NCBI RefSeq assembly: GCF_017491605.1
Contig: NZ_JAFGYY010000017.1
Span: 1-64,000, forward strand
DNA length: 64,000 nt
Origin: Pseudomonas sp. 30_B
GTDB taxonomy: Bacteria; Pseudomonadota; Gammaproteobacteria; Pseudomonadales; Pseudomonadaceae
Reading direction: 5' to 3'
The position numbers were made by a program, and so were the translations under genes. Shown here piece after piece: positions 8,543 through 19,118 of this stretch (its first letter is position 1; every line of letters starts with the position of its first letter). The notes beneath the pieces are model-generated. The model did no database searches. It had not been told where the DNA came from and was given only the letters and a program-made list of their open reading frames with translations.

Positions 8543-9334
8543 ATGAACTTCGAGCACATCCTGTTTTCCATCGAGGACGGCGTCGCCCTCCTCAGCCTGA
8601 ACCGCCCGGAGCAGCTCAACAGCTTCAACGCCGCCATGCATGGCGAAGTGCGCGAAGCACTCAAGCAGGTCCGGCAGAACCCGGAAGCCCGCGTCCTGCT
8701 GCTGACCGGCGAAGGCCGCGGCTTCTGCGCAGGCCAGGACCTGTCCGATCGCAACGTCGCCCCCGGCGCGGACATGCCTGACCTGGGCCAGTCCATCGAA
8801 CAGTTCTACAACCCGCTGATCCGCACCTTGCGCGACCTGCCGCTGCCGGTCATCTGCGCGGTCAACGGCGTAGCCGCCGGTGCCGGCGCGAACATCCCGC
8901 TGGCCTGCGACCTGGTGCTGGCGGCGCGCTCGGCCAGCTTCATCCAGGCCTTCTGCAAGATCGGCCTGATCCCCGATTCCGGCGGCACCTGGACCCTGCC
9001 GCGCCTGGTCGGCATGGCCCGCGCCAAGGCTCTCGCGCTGCTGGGCAACCGCCTCACTGCCGAACAGGCCGAGCAATGGGGCCTGATCTACCAAGTGGTG
9101 GATGACGCCAACCTGCGCGAAGAAGCCCTGAAGCTCGCCCGCCACCTCGCCACCCAGCCGACCTATGGCCTGGCGCTGATCAAGCGCAGCCTCAACGCCA
9201 GCCTGAACAACAGCTTCGACGAGCAGCTGGAACTGGAGCGCGACTTGCAGCGCCTGGCCGGCCGCAGCGAGGACTACCGCGAGGGCGTGTCCGCCTTCAT
9301 GGAAAAACGCACCCCCAGCTTCAAGGGCCGCTGA
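8543..9334 (+). CDS. paaG: PaaG, ring-1,2-epoxyphenylacetyl-CoA isomerase
   Basis: A 263-residue crotonase-fold isomerase that converts the epoxide of phenylacetyl-CoA to the seven-membered oxepin-CoA. The GQDLSDRN and GAGANIPLACD segments form the CoA and oxyanion sites, and an aspartate in the IPDSGGTW segment is the expected catalytic acid/base. It starts 40 bases after paaF with a GGAG ribosome site and ends three bases before paaH. Confidence 0.92.
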   Translation: MNFEHILFSIEDGVALLSLNRPEQLNSFNAAMHGEVREALKQVRQNPEARVLLLTGEGRGFCAGQDLSDRNVAPGADMPDLGQSIEQFYNPLIRTLRDLPLPVICAVNGVAAGAGANIPLACDLVLAARSASFIQAFCKIGLIPDSGGTWTLPRLVGMARAKALALLGNRLTAEQAEQWGLIYQVVDDANLREEALKLARHLATQPTYGLALIKRSLNASLNNSFDEQLELERDLQRLAGRSEDYREGVSAFMEKRTPSFKGR

Positions 9335-9337
9335 TCG

Positions 9338-10855
9338 ATGAGCGCATTACTGCAAGACGCGAAAGTCGCGGTGATCGGCGCCGGCGCCATGGGCGCGGGC
9401 ATTGCCCAGGTCGCCGCCCAGGCCGGTCACCCGGTGAAGCTCCATGACAACCGCCCCGGCGCTGCCGCCCAGGCCATCGATGGCATCGACCGCCAACTCG
9501 GTCGCCTGGTGGAGAAAGGCAAGCTGGGCGCCGAGGAACGTGCCGCCATCGTTGCACGCCTGCAACCGGTGGAAGCCGTCGAGGCGCTGGCCGACTCGAA
9601 GCTGGTGATCGAAGCCATCGTCGAGAACCTGGAGGTCAAGCGCGGCCTGTTCCAGCAACTGGAAGCGCTGTGCGCCGAGGACTGCATCCTCGCCAGCAAC
9701 ACCTCCTCGCTGTCCATCACCAGCCTCGCCGCCGGCCTCAAACGCCCGCAGCAGGTGGTCGGCATGCACTTCTTCAACCCGGCGCCGCTGATGCCGCTGG
9801 TGGAGATCGTCTCCGGCCTCGCCACCGATCCGGCGCTGGCTGACAGCCTCTACGCCACCTCGCTGGCCTGGGGCAAGAAGCCGGTCCACAGCCAATCCAC
9901 GCCCGGCTTCATCGTCAACCGCGTGGCGCGCCCCTTCTATGCCGAGAGCCTGCGCTTGCTGCAGGAAGGCGCCGCCGACTGCGTTACGCTGGATGCGCTG
10001 ATGCGCGACGCCGGCGGCTTCCGCATGGGCGCCTTCGAGCTGACCGACCTGATCGGCCACGACGTCAACTACGCCGTGACCTGCTCGGTGTTCGCCGCCT
10101 ACTACGGCGACTTCCGCTTCCAGCCCTCGCTGATCCAGAAGGAACTGGTGGACGCCGGCCGCCTCGGCCGCAAGAGCGGCCAGGGTTTCTATGACTACGC
10201 CGAAGGCGCCGAGCGCCCGCAGCCGGCCAGCCTGAGCAGTGCCGCCACCGTGAACACCTGCGTGCTGGAAGGCGACCTGGGCGTCGCCCAGCCGCTGGTC
10301 CAGCGCCTGAAAGATGCCGGCATCGAAGTTGTCCAGCGCGCCGGCAGCGGCCTGCTGCGCGTCGGCGATGCGGTGATCGCGCTGTCCGACGGCCGCCTCG
10401 CCAGCCAGCGCGCCAAGCAAGACGGCCTGCGCAACCTGGTGCTGATCGACCTCGCACTGGATTACACCAAGGCTTCGCGCCTGGGCATTTCCACCTCGGC
10501 GGACACCACGCCCGAAGCGCTCGACCAGGCCGTCGCCCTGCTCGCCAGGGCCGGCATCGCCGCCAGCCGCCTGAGCGACACCCCCGGCCTCGCCGTGCTG
10601 CGCACCGTCGCCATGCTCGCCAACGAAGGCGCCGATGCCGTGCTGCACGGCGTGGGCAGCGCCGGCGACATCGACCTCGCCATGCGTGCCGGGGTGAACT
10701 ACCCGCAGGGCCCACTGGCCTGGGCCGGGCAAATCGGCATCGGCTGCGTGCTCCGCGTGCTGGACAACCTGCAGGCCGCCTACGGCGAGAACCGCTATCG
10801 CCCGTCCCTGTTGCTGCGCCGCCTGCACGCCGAGGGGAGAACCTTCCATGGCTGA
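9338..10855 (+). CDS. paaH: PaaH, 3-hydroxyadipyl-CoA dehydrogenase
   Basis: A 505-residue NAD-dependent 3-hydroxyacyl-CoA dehydrogenase. The N-terminal Rossmann motif GAGAMGAGIAQ (about 12-22), the HFFNPAP catalytic histidine segment and a duplicated C-terminal dimerisation domain are all visible; the second C-terminal domain makes it the long form. It oxidises 3-hydroxyadipyl-CoA to 3-oxoadipyl-CoA. It begins three bases after paaG stops and overlaps paaI by eight bases, so expression is coupled. Confidence 0.93.
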   Translation: MSALLQDAKVAVIGAGAMGAGIAQVAAQAGHPVKLHDNRPGAAAQAIDGIDRQLGRLVEKGKLGAEERAAIVARLQPVEAVEALADSKLVIEAIVENLEVKRGLFQQLEALCAEDCILASNTSSLSITSLAAGLKRPQQVVGMHFFNPAPLMPLVEIVSGLATDPALADSLYATSLAWGKKPVHSQSTPGFIVNRVARPFYAESLRLLQEGAADCVTLDALMRDAGGFRMGAFELTDLIGHDVNYAVTCSVFAAYYGDFRFQPSLIQKELVDAGRLGRKSGQGFYDYAEGAERPQPASLSSAATVNTCVLEGDLGVAQPLVQRLKDAGIEVVQRAGSGLLRVGDAVIALSDGRLASQRAKQDGLRNLVLIDLALDYTKASRLGISTSADTTPEALDQAVALLARAGIAASRLSDTPGLAVLRTVAMLANEGADAVLHGVGSAGDIDLAMRAGVNYPQGPLAWAGQIGIGCVLRVLDNLQAAYGENRYRPSLLLRRLHAEGRTFHG

Positions 10856-11284
10856 CGCCACCCGATTGGCCCTGACCTGCGCCGAGGCCATGTATGAGCG
10901 CGACCAGGCCACCCGGCGCATGGGCATCCAGCTGCTGGATGCCGGCCCCGGCAGTTCGAAGCTGTCGATGCGTGTGCGCGAGGACATGATCCAGGGCCAC
11001 GGCACCTGCCACGGCGGTTACCTGTTCGCCCTGGCCGACTCGGCCTTCGCCTTCGCCTGCAACAGCTACAACGACGCCACCGTCGCCATCGGCTGCAGCA
11101 TCGATTTCGTGGCGCCGGCCCGCGAGGGCGACGAGCTGACCGCCAGCGCCTGCGAGCAGAGCCGCAGCGGCCGCACCGGCAACTACGACGTGCGCATCGA
11201 GAATTCCCAGGGCCAGTTGATCGCCCTGTTCCACGGCAAATCCTACAAAGTGCGCGGCACCGTGCTGGCGCAGGAGACCTCCGA

Positions 11285-11288
<4 letters not shown>
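10848..11288 (+). CDS. paaI: PaaI, hydroxyphenylacetyl-CoA thioesterase
   Basis: A 146-residue hotdog-fold acyl-CoA thioesterase. The signature HGTCHGGYLFALADS contains the catalytic Asp region of the PaaI family. It frees CoA from ring-hydroxylated phenylacetyl-CoA dead-end products. Overlap of eight bases with paaH and four with paaJ (ATGA) shows tight translational coupling. Confidence 0.92.
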
Positions 11289-12499
<1,211 letters not shown>

Positions 12500-12507
12500 A
12501 CCCACGG

Positions 12508-12588
12508 AAGTTTCGAACCCCGTACCGCCAGTCGTGAAAGCCACCGCCTGGCAGGCAGAGCAACATCTCTGACAGGGGTTCGAAACTT
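12508..12588. repeat. Inverted repeat between paaJ and paaK
   Basis: A perfect 14-base inverted repeat (AAGTTTCGAACCCC at 12508-12521, GGGGTTCGAAACTT at 12575-12588) encloses a 53-base loop with a smaller GCCTGGCAGGC hairpin. There is no T run, so it is not a standard terminator. It may stabilise the upstream mRNA end or adjust paaK expression. Confidence 0.7.
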
Positions 12589-12672
12589 TCCGCGAACGGG
12601 GGCGTTATCCTGCTCCCATGACACTCGCAGCCCGCACCCGGGCTGGCGTACAAGAACAAATCGAGTGAACCC

Positions 12673-13992
<1,320 letters not shown>

Positions 13993-14007
13993 TCGATCAG
14001 CGTGATG

Positions 14008-14035
14008 AAAAAGCCCCGCTTCGGCGGGGCTTTTT
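14008..14035 (+). terminator. Rho-independent terminator after paaK
   Basis: A stem AAAGCCCCGC/GCGGGGCTTT with a TTC-type loop, followed by T residues, starts 16 bases past the paaK stop. It ends the paaF-K transcript. Confidence 0.9.
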
Positions 14036-14062
14036 GCTTTCTGATAATTCGTCGCCGATCCG

Positions 14063-14193
14063 CCCTCACCCCAGCCCTGGCTGCGCGCCCCGCTCCTGAG
14101 GGAGAGGGGGCGATTCTCAGTCGCCGGCTGACTCGGCATCTCCATTCACACCGAACGGTCCCCTCTCCCTCCGGGAGAGGGTTAGGGTGAGGG
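14063..14193. repeat. CCCTCACCC/GGGTGAGGG inverted repeat element
   Basis: A 131-base element bounded by CCCTCACCC on the left and GGGTGAGGG on the right, with inner arms around GAGGGAGAGGG and CCCTCTCCC. A related half-element lies at about 34549-34583. It looks like a small non-coding intergenic repeat. No open frame in it is credible. Confidence 0.7.
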
Positions 14194-14336
14194 AACACCC
14201 AACTCCGGAATTACCCGCCACACCGCGACCGCCCGTCGCCCCAGCAATCTTTACTGTCGATCTCCCAGCCCGCCCTTCGACTATTCCTCAAAAGCAGACG
14301 GCATCCGGCTGCTCGCCCACCCGCAGGAGATGAACG

Positions 14337-14690
14337 ATGAACTATGTCGATGGCTTCCTCGTACCGGTACCCACCGCCAGCCGCGAACGCTACATAGAAG
14401 TGGCGCGCAAGGCAGCGGCGCTGTTCAAGGAGCATGGCGCGCTCGGCGTCGTCGAGTGCTGGGGCAATGACGTGCCCGAGGGCAAGGTGACCTCCTTCCC
14501 CATGGCGGTGAAGCTCAAGGAAGACGAAACCGTGGTGTTCTCCTGGATCACCTGGCCCAGCAAGGACGTGCGGGACGCGGGCATGAAGAAGTTCATGGAA
14601 GACCCACGGATGAAGACCGAATTCAGCGACATGCCCTTCGACGGGCAACGCATGATTTTCGGCGGCTTCGAGGTGATCGTCCAAGCCTGA
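14337..14690 (+). CDS. DUF1428 (YbaA-like) small protein
   Basis: A 117-residue cytoplasmic protein of the DUF1428 family, a ferredoxin-like alpha/beta fold. Family hallmarks are the MNYVDGFLVPVP start, the GALGVVECWGNDVPEGK segment and the MPFDGQRMIFGGFE end. The function of the family is not established. It has its own GGAG-type ribosome site and lies between the paaK terminator and the paaA promoter, so it is probably a separate unit that happens to lie inside the paa region. Confidence 0.85.
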   Translation: MNYVDGFLVPVPTASRERYIEVARKAAALFKEHGALGVVECWGNDVPEGKVTSFPMAVKLKEDETVVFSWITWPSKDVRDAGMKKFMEDPRMKTEFSDMPFDGQRMIFGGFEVIVQA

Positions 14691-14706
14691 TGCCTTCCGG
14701 CTCTTC

Positions 14707-14784
14707 GTAGGAGCGAGCTTGCTCGCGAACCATGCTTTCCGGCGGCTACGGAGTTAGGCGGTTCGCGAGCAAGCTCGCTCCTAC
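14707..14784. repeat. Family B hairpin repeat
   Basis: Arms GTAGGAGCGAGCTTGCTCGCGAAC and its inverse enclose a short variable loop. Others of this family are at 30624, 37442, 40980 and 61602. The remaining part of the gap 14691-15113 is AT-rich and holds the paaA promoter. Confidence 0.85.
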
Positions 14785-14993
14785 AAAACCCACCAAATAA
14801 TCATTAATAAATTCATCTAAACAGATTTTTAGTATCACTTCGTCGCCTTTCGACTCAGAACAGCCCGCCATTCAAGTGCAACAACCGCGCAGACAATCCC
14901 CGCCACTTACCTTCACGTTCAATGCCATTCGCTAAATTAATCGCGATATCCTGACCTTTTCTCGCCAATCCAAAGCCCCCAGCGCCGGCCCAA

Positions 14994-15063
14994 GCGATAC
15001 AAAATCCAATTACGACACATCATTTAGTGTTAGACATTCATTTCTGTATCATTTAAAAATACA
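14994..15063 (+). promoter_or_regulatory. paaA promoter region with candidate PaaX operators
   Basis: An inverted copy of the paaF-promoter word (GCGATACAAAA, 14994-15004, exact reverse complement of 7603-7613) lies upstream of a TTAGTG box (15024-15029), a 17-base spacer and TATCAT (15047-15052). A small palindrome TGTAT-N9-ATACA spans 15045-15063 over the -10 box. This arrangement fits repression by PaaX. Confidence 0.55.
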
Positions 15064-15113
15064 GCCATGGCCAAGGCCGTCCCACGAACACGACAAAAGG
15101 CTGGAGACACAGC

Positions 15114-16106
15114 ATGTACGCACAACTGGTTGAGACCGGCGTGAAGCGCATCAAGGCGCTGGACGAGATGTCACCGGAAGAACGCGCCTTCCAGGAAAAG
15201 ATCGATGCCGAGATCAAGATCGAAGCGAAGAACTGGATGCCCGACGCCTACCGCCAGACGCTGATCCGGCAGATTTCCCAGCACGCCCACTCCGAGATCG
15301 TCGGCATGCTGCCCGAGGGCAACTGGGTGACCCGCGCACCGACCCTCAAGCGCAAGCTCCAGCTGATGGCGAAGATCCAGGACGAAGCCGGCCACGGCCT
15401 CTACCTCTACAGCGCCATGGAAACCCTGGGCGCCGACCGCGACGCCGAGGTTGCCAAGCTGCACAGCGGCCGCGCCAAGTACTCCAGCATCTTCAACTAC
15501 CCGACGCTGAACTGGGCCGACATGGGCGCGGTGGGCTGGCTGGTGGATGGTGCGGCGATCGTCAACCAGGTGGTGCTGCAGCGCACCTCCTACGGCCCGT
15601 ACTCGCGCGCCATGATCCGCATCTGCAAGGAAGAGAGCTTCCACCAGCGCCAGGGCTACGAAATCCTCCTGACCATGATGCGCCACGGCAACCAGGCGCA
15701 GAAGGACATGGTCCAGGACGCCATCAACCGCCTCTGGTGGCCGGCCCTGATGATGTTCGGTCCCAGCGACGCCGACTCCCCCAACAGCGCCCAGTCCATG
15801 GCCTGGAAGATCAAGCGGCAGAGCAACGACGAACTGCGCCAGCGCTTCATCGACCAGACGGTGCCGCAACTGGAGCTGCTCGGCTGCACCGCCCCGGACC
15901 CGCACCTGAAGTGGAACGAGGAACGCGGCCACTACGACTTCGGCGACATCCAGTGGGAAGAGTTCTACGAAGTGCTCAAGGGCAATGGCCCGTGCAACAC
16001 CGAGCGCGTCGCCACCCGTCGCAAAGCCATCGAAGACGGCGCCTGGGTCCGCGAAGCCGCGGTCGCCTACGCCCGCAAACAACAACAGAAAAAAGACGCC
16101 GCCTGA
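15114..16106 (+). CDS. paaA: PaaA, catalytic subunit of phenylacetyl-CoA epoxidase
   Basis: A 330-residue di-iron carboxylate protein, the active subunit of the PaaABC(D)E multicomponent epoxidase. Iron-ligand helices are visible in QDEAGHGLYLY and EESFHQRQGYE. It forms the ring-1,2-epoxide of phenylacetyl-CoA with O2. The GGAG ribosome site is seven bases before the ATG. First gene of paaABCDE. Confidence 0.95.
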   Translation: MYAQLVETGVKRIKALDEMSPEERAFQEKIDAEIKIEAKNWMPDAYRQTLIRQISQHAHSEIVGMLPEGNWVTRAPTLKRKLQLMAKIQDEAGHGLYLYSAMETLGADRDAEVAKLHSGRAKYSSIFNYPTLNWADMGAVGWLVDGAAIVNQVVLQRTSYGPYSRAMIRICKEESFHQRQGYEILLTMMRHGNQAQKDMVQDAINRLWWPALMMFGPSDADSPNSAQSMAWKIKRQSNDELRQRFIDQTVPQLELLGCTAPDPHLKWNEERGHYDFGDIQWEEFYEVLKGNGPCNTERVATRRKAIEDGAWVREAAVAYARKQQQKKDAA

Positions 16107-16126
16107 GTCGCGAGGAGAGAAAAGTC

Positions 16127-16408
16127 ATGTCCGAGTGGACTTTGTTCGAAGTATTCGTCCGTAGCAAACACGGCCTGAACCACAAGCACGTCGGCAGCGT
16201 CCACGCCGCCGACGCCGCCATGGCCATCGAGAACGCCCGCGAGCTGTACACCCGCCGCAACGAAGGCGTGAGCCTGTGGGTCGTGCCCTCCGCGCTGATC
16301 ACCGCCTCCTCCCCCGACGAGAAGGACCCGCTGTTCGACCCGTCGCAGGACAAGGTCTACCGCCACGCCAGCTTCTACGAGCTGCCGCCCGAAGTCGGCC
16401 ACATGTGA
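16127..16408 (+). CDS. paaB: PaaB, structural subunit of phenylacetyl-CoA epoxidase
   Basis: A 93-residue protein starting MSEWTLFEVFVR with the PaaB hallmarks HKHVGSVHA and VPSALITASSP. It bridges PaaA-PaaC heterodimers. A strong GAGGAG ribosome site precedes it, and it lies 20 bases after paaA. Confidence 0.95.
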   Translation: MSEWTLFEVFVRSKHGLNHKHVGSVHAADAAMAIENARELYTRRNEGVSLWVVPSALITASSPDEKDPLFDPSQDKVYRHASFYELPPEVGHM

Positions 16409-16418
16409 GACGCGTGCG

Positions 16419-17180
16419 ATGAACCCGAACTCTGACAAGATCGAATACCTGCTGCGCCTCGCCGACAGCGCCTTGATCCAGGGCCAGCGCCTGTGCGAAT
16501 GGTGCGGCCACGCCCCGGCACTGGAAGAAGAACTGGCGCTGATGAACGTCGGCCTCGACCTGGTGGGCCAGGCGCGCAACTGGTACGAGTACGCCGTGGA
16601 ACTGCTGGACGACGGCCGCGACGCCGACGCCCTGGCCTTCCGCCGCGACGAGCGCGCCTTCCGCAACCTGCTGCTGGTCGAGCAGCCCAACGGCGACTTC
16701 GCCGTGACCATGACCAAGCAGTTCCTCTACGACGCCTGGCACTTCCATGTGCTGCACGCCCTGAGCAGCTCCAGCGACGAGCGCATCAAGGCCATCGCCG
16801 CCAAGGGCCTGAAGGAAGTCACCTACCACCTGCGCCGTTCTTCCGAGTGGGTGCAGCGCCTGGGTGATGGCACCGAGGAAAGCCACGCGCGCATGCTCGC
16901 GGCCATTCCGCAGGTGTGGCGCTTCACGGTCGAGCTGTGCAACGCGGATGAAGTGGAACAGCGCCTGTTCGTCGAAGGCGTGGCACCGAACCCCGAAGAG
17001 CTGGCAGCCGCCTGGAAAGCCAAGGTCGCCGACATCTTCGCCGCCGCGACCCTGCCGCTGCCCGAGCCTGCGGTGAACTTCTACCTCAGCGGCCGCCGTG
17101 GCCTGCACACCGAGCACCTGGGCATCCTCCTGGCCGAGATGCAGTTCCTCCAGCGGGCCTATCCCGATGCGACCTGGTGA
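16419..17180 (+). CDS. paaC: PaaC, structural subunit of phenylacetyl-CoA epoxidase
   Basis: A 253-residue all-helical ferritin-like protein, the non-catalytic partner of PaaA. The GQRLCEWCGHAP and MTKQFLYDAWHF segments are typical. It follows paaB by ten bases and overlaps paaD by 14 bases. Confidence 0.95.
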   Translation: MNPNSDKIEYLLRLADSALIQGQRLCEWCGHAPALEEELALMNVGLDLVGQARNWYEYAVELLDDGRDADALAFRRDERAFRNLLLVEQPNGDFAVTMTKQFLYDAWHFHVLHALSSSSDERIKAIAAKGLKEVTYHLRRSSEWVQRLGDGTEESHARMLAAIPQVWRFTVELCNADEVEQRLFVEGVAPNPEELAAAWKAKVADIFAAATLPLPEPAVNFYLSGRRGLHTEHLGILLAEMQFLQRAYPDATW

Positions 17181-17700
17181 GCTGATTACCAGCGACCGCG
17201 GCGCCCGCGCCGGCACGGCTGACGACCTCAGCCGCGCCTGGAGCGTGCTCGGCGCGGTGATGGACCCGGAAGTGCCGGTGGTCAGCGTGGTCGATCTGGG
17301 CATCGTGCGCGGGCTCGACTGGCTGGATGGCCACCTGCACGTGGTGGTCACCCCGACCTACTCCGGCTGCCCGGCCACCGAGGTCATCGAGCAGGACATC
17401 CAGCACGCTCTGGAGCACGCCGGTTTCGCCGCGCCGCAGCTGGAGCGCCGCCTGGACCCGGCCTGGACTACTGACTGGATCAGCGACGAGGGCCGCAAGG
17501 CACTGCGCGACTACGGCATCGCCCCGCCAGCCGGCAGCACCAGCAAGCGCAGCCTGCTGGGCGAGACCCCGGAAGTGCGCTGTCCGCAGTGCGGCAGCCT
17601 GCACACCGAGCAGCTCAGCCAGTTCGGTTCCACCGCCTGCAAGGCGCTGTACCGCTGCATCGATTGCCGTGAGCCATTCGATTACTTCAAGTGCATCTAG
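17167..17700 (+). CDS. paaD: PaaD, Fe-S maturation factor of the epoxidase
   Basis: A 177-residue protein with an N-terminal MIP18/SufT-like domain (DPEVPVVSVVDLGIVR; TYSGCPATEVI) and a C-terminal zinc-ribbon-like region with CPQCGS and CIDC pairs. PaaD is thought to help insert or repair the [2Fe-2S] cluster of PaaE. The ATG at 17167 lies inside paaC, giving a 14-base overlap. A 167-base gap, longer than the others in this operon, follows before paaE. Confidence 0.93.
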   Translation: MRPGELITSDRGARAGTADDLSRAWSVLGAVMDPEVPVVSVVDLGIVRGLDWLDGHLHVVVTPTYSGCPATEVIEQDIQHALEHAGFAAPQLERRLDPAWTTDWISDEGRKALRDYGIAPPAGSTSKRSLLGETPEVRCPQCGSLHTEQLSQFGSTACKALYRCIDCREPFDYFKCI

Positions 17701-17867
17701 GAGGACGAAGACAAACTGCTGCGCTCGGCCATGCATCGTTGGAAACGACTTCGAAATGCTCATTCACAGACGTGAACTCCGCTTCCGAAGCCGCTTCCGC
17801 CTCGCCTGACCTTCGCTCGCGACGTTTGTATTCGCCCTCCACGCGGTCAAACCGCAGGAGAAGAACA

Positions 17868-18944
17868 ATGAGCAAGTTCCACAGCCTGAAAATCAAGGAA
17901 GTGCGCGCCGAAACCCGCGACGCCGTGTCCATCGCCTTCGACGTCCCGGCGGAGCTGGCCGACAGCTTCCGCTTCCAGCACGGCCAGCACCTGGTCATGC
18001 GCACCCAGCTCGACGGCGAGGAAGTGCGCCGCTCCTATTCCATCTGCAGCGGCGTCAACGACGGCGAGCTGCGCGTGGCGATCAAGCGCGTACCGGGCGG
18101 GCGGTTCTCCGCCTACGCCAACGAGACGCTGAAGGTCGGCCACAGCCTGGAAGTGATGCCGCCGGCCGGCCACTTCAATGTCGCCCTGGACCCGGCGCGC
18201 CACGGTAACTACCTGGCGGTCGCCGCCGGCAGCGGCATCACGCCGATCCTGTCGATCGTCAAGACCACCCTGGAAACCGAGCCGCACAGCCGCATCACCC
18301 TGCTCTACGGCAACCGCTCCAGCAACGCTGCGATGTTCCGCGAACAGCTCGAAGACCTGAAGAACCGCTACCTGCAGCGCCTGAACCTGATCTTCGTATT
18401 CAGCCGCGAACAGCAGGACGTCGACCTCTACAACGGCCGCATCGACGCCGACAAATGCGGCCAGCTGTTCAGCCGCTGGCTCGACGTGAAGAGCCTCGAC
18501 GCCGCCTTCATCTGCGGCCCGCAGGCGATGACCGAGACCGTGCGCGACCAGCTCAAGGGCAATGGCATGCCGGCCGACCGCATCCACTTCGAGCTGTTCG
18601 CCGCCGCCGGCAGCGAGAGCAAGCGCGAGGCCCGCCAGGCCGCCGCCGCGATCGATAGCGCGAAAAGCCAGATCACCGTCATCAGCGATGGCCGCGAGCT
18701 GTCCTTCGAGCTGGCCCGCAACAGCGTCAGCGTGCTCGACGCCGGCAACGCCCAGGGCGCCGAACTGCCTTACTCCTGCAAGGCCGGCGTGTGCTCGACC
18801 TGCAAGTGCAAGGTGGTCTCGGGCGAGGTGGAGATGGACAGCAACTTCGCGCTGGAGGATTACGAAGTGGCAGCGGGATACGTGCTGAGCTGCCAGGCGT
18901 ACCCGGTCAGCGACAACGTCGTCCTGGACTTCGACCAACTCTGA
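17868..18944 (+). CDS. paaE: PaaE, reductase of phenylacetyl-CoA epoxidase
   Basis: A 358-residue electron-transfer protein passing electrons from NADPH to PaaA. Domains in order are the FAD-binding ferredoxin reductase domain (RRSYSICS), the NADP domain (AAGSGITPILSI) and a C-terminal plant-type [2Fe-2S] ferredoxin with Cys residues in SCKAGVCSTCKC and a fourth Cys near LSCQAYP. Ribosome site CAGGAG lies eleven bases before the ATG; the frame is open further upstream without similarity. Confidence 0.95.
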   Translation: MSKFHSLKIKEVRAETRDAVSIAFDVPAELADSFRFQHGQHLVMRTQLDGEEVRRSYSICSGVNDGELRVAIKRVPGGRFSAYANETLKVGHSLEVMPPAGHFNVALDPARHGNYLAVAAGSGITPILSIVKTTLETEPHSRITLLYGNRSSNAAMFREQLEDLKNRYLQRLNLIFVFSREQQDVDLYNGRIDADKCGQLFSRWLDVKSLDAAFICGPQAMTETVRDQLKGNGMPADRIHFELFAAAGSESKREARQAAAAIDSAKSQITVISDGRELSFELARNSVSVLDAGNAQGAELPYSCKAGVCSTCKCKVVSGEVEMDSNFALEDYEVAAGYVLSCQAYPVSDNVVLDFDQL

Positions 18945-19118
18945 ACTGGCTCCTACACGTAACGCATCAGTTTCACCGCCAGCGGCCCACAAGGCCCCTG
19001 GCGCCCCTAATCCGGCGGCATCGTTCCGCCAATTGATCAAGCGCCGCCAACGCCCACCCGGCGCGGCGGTCACCGGCAGAAGCCGGCCCCTTGCGTAGCG
19101 ATCCGGAGGAAGACAACC

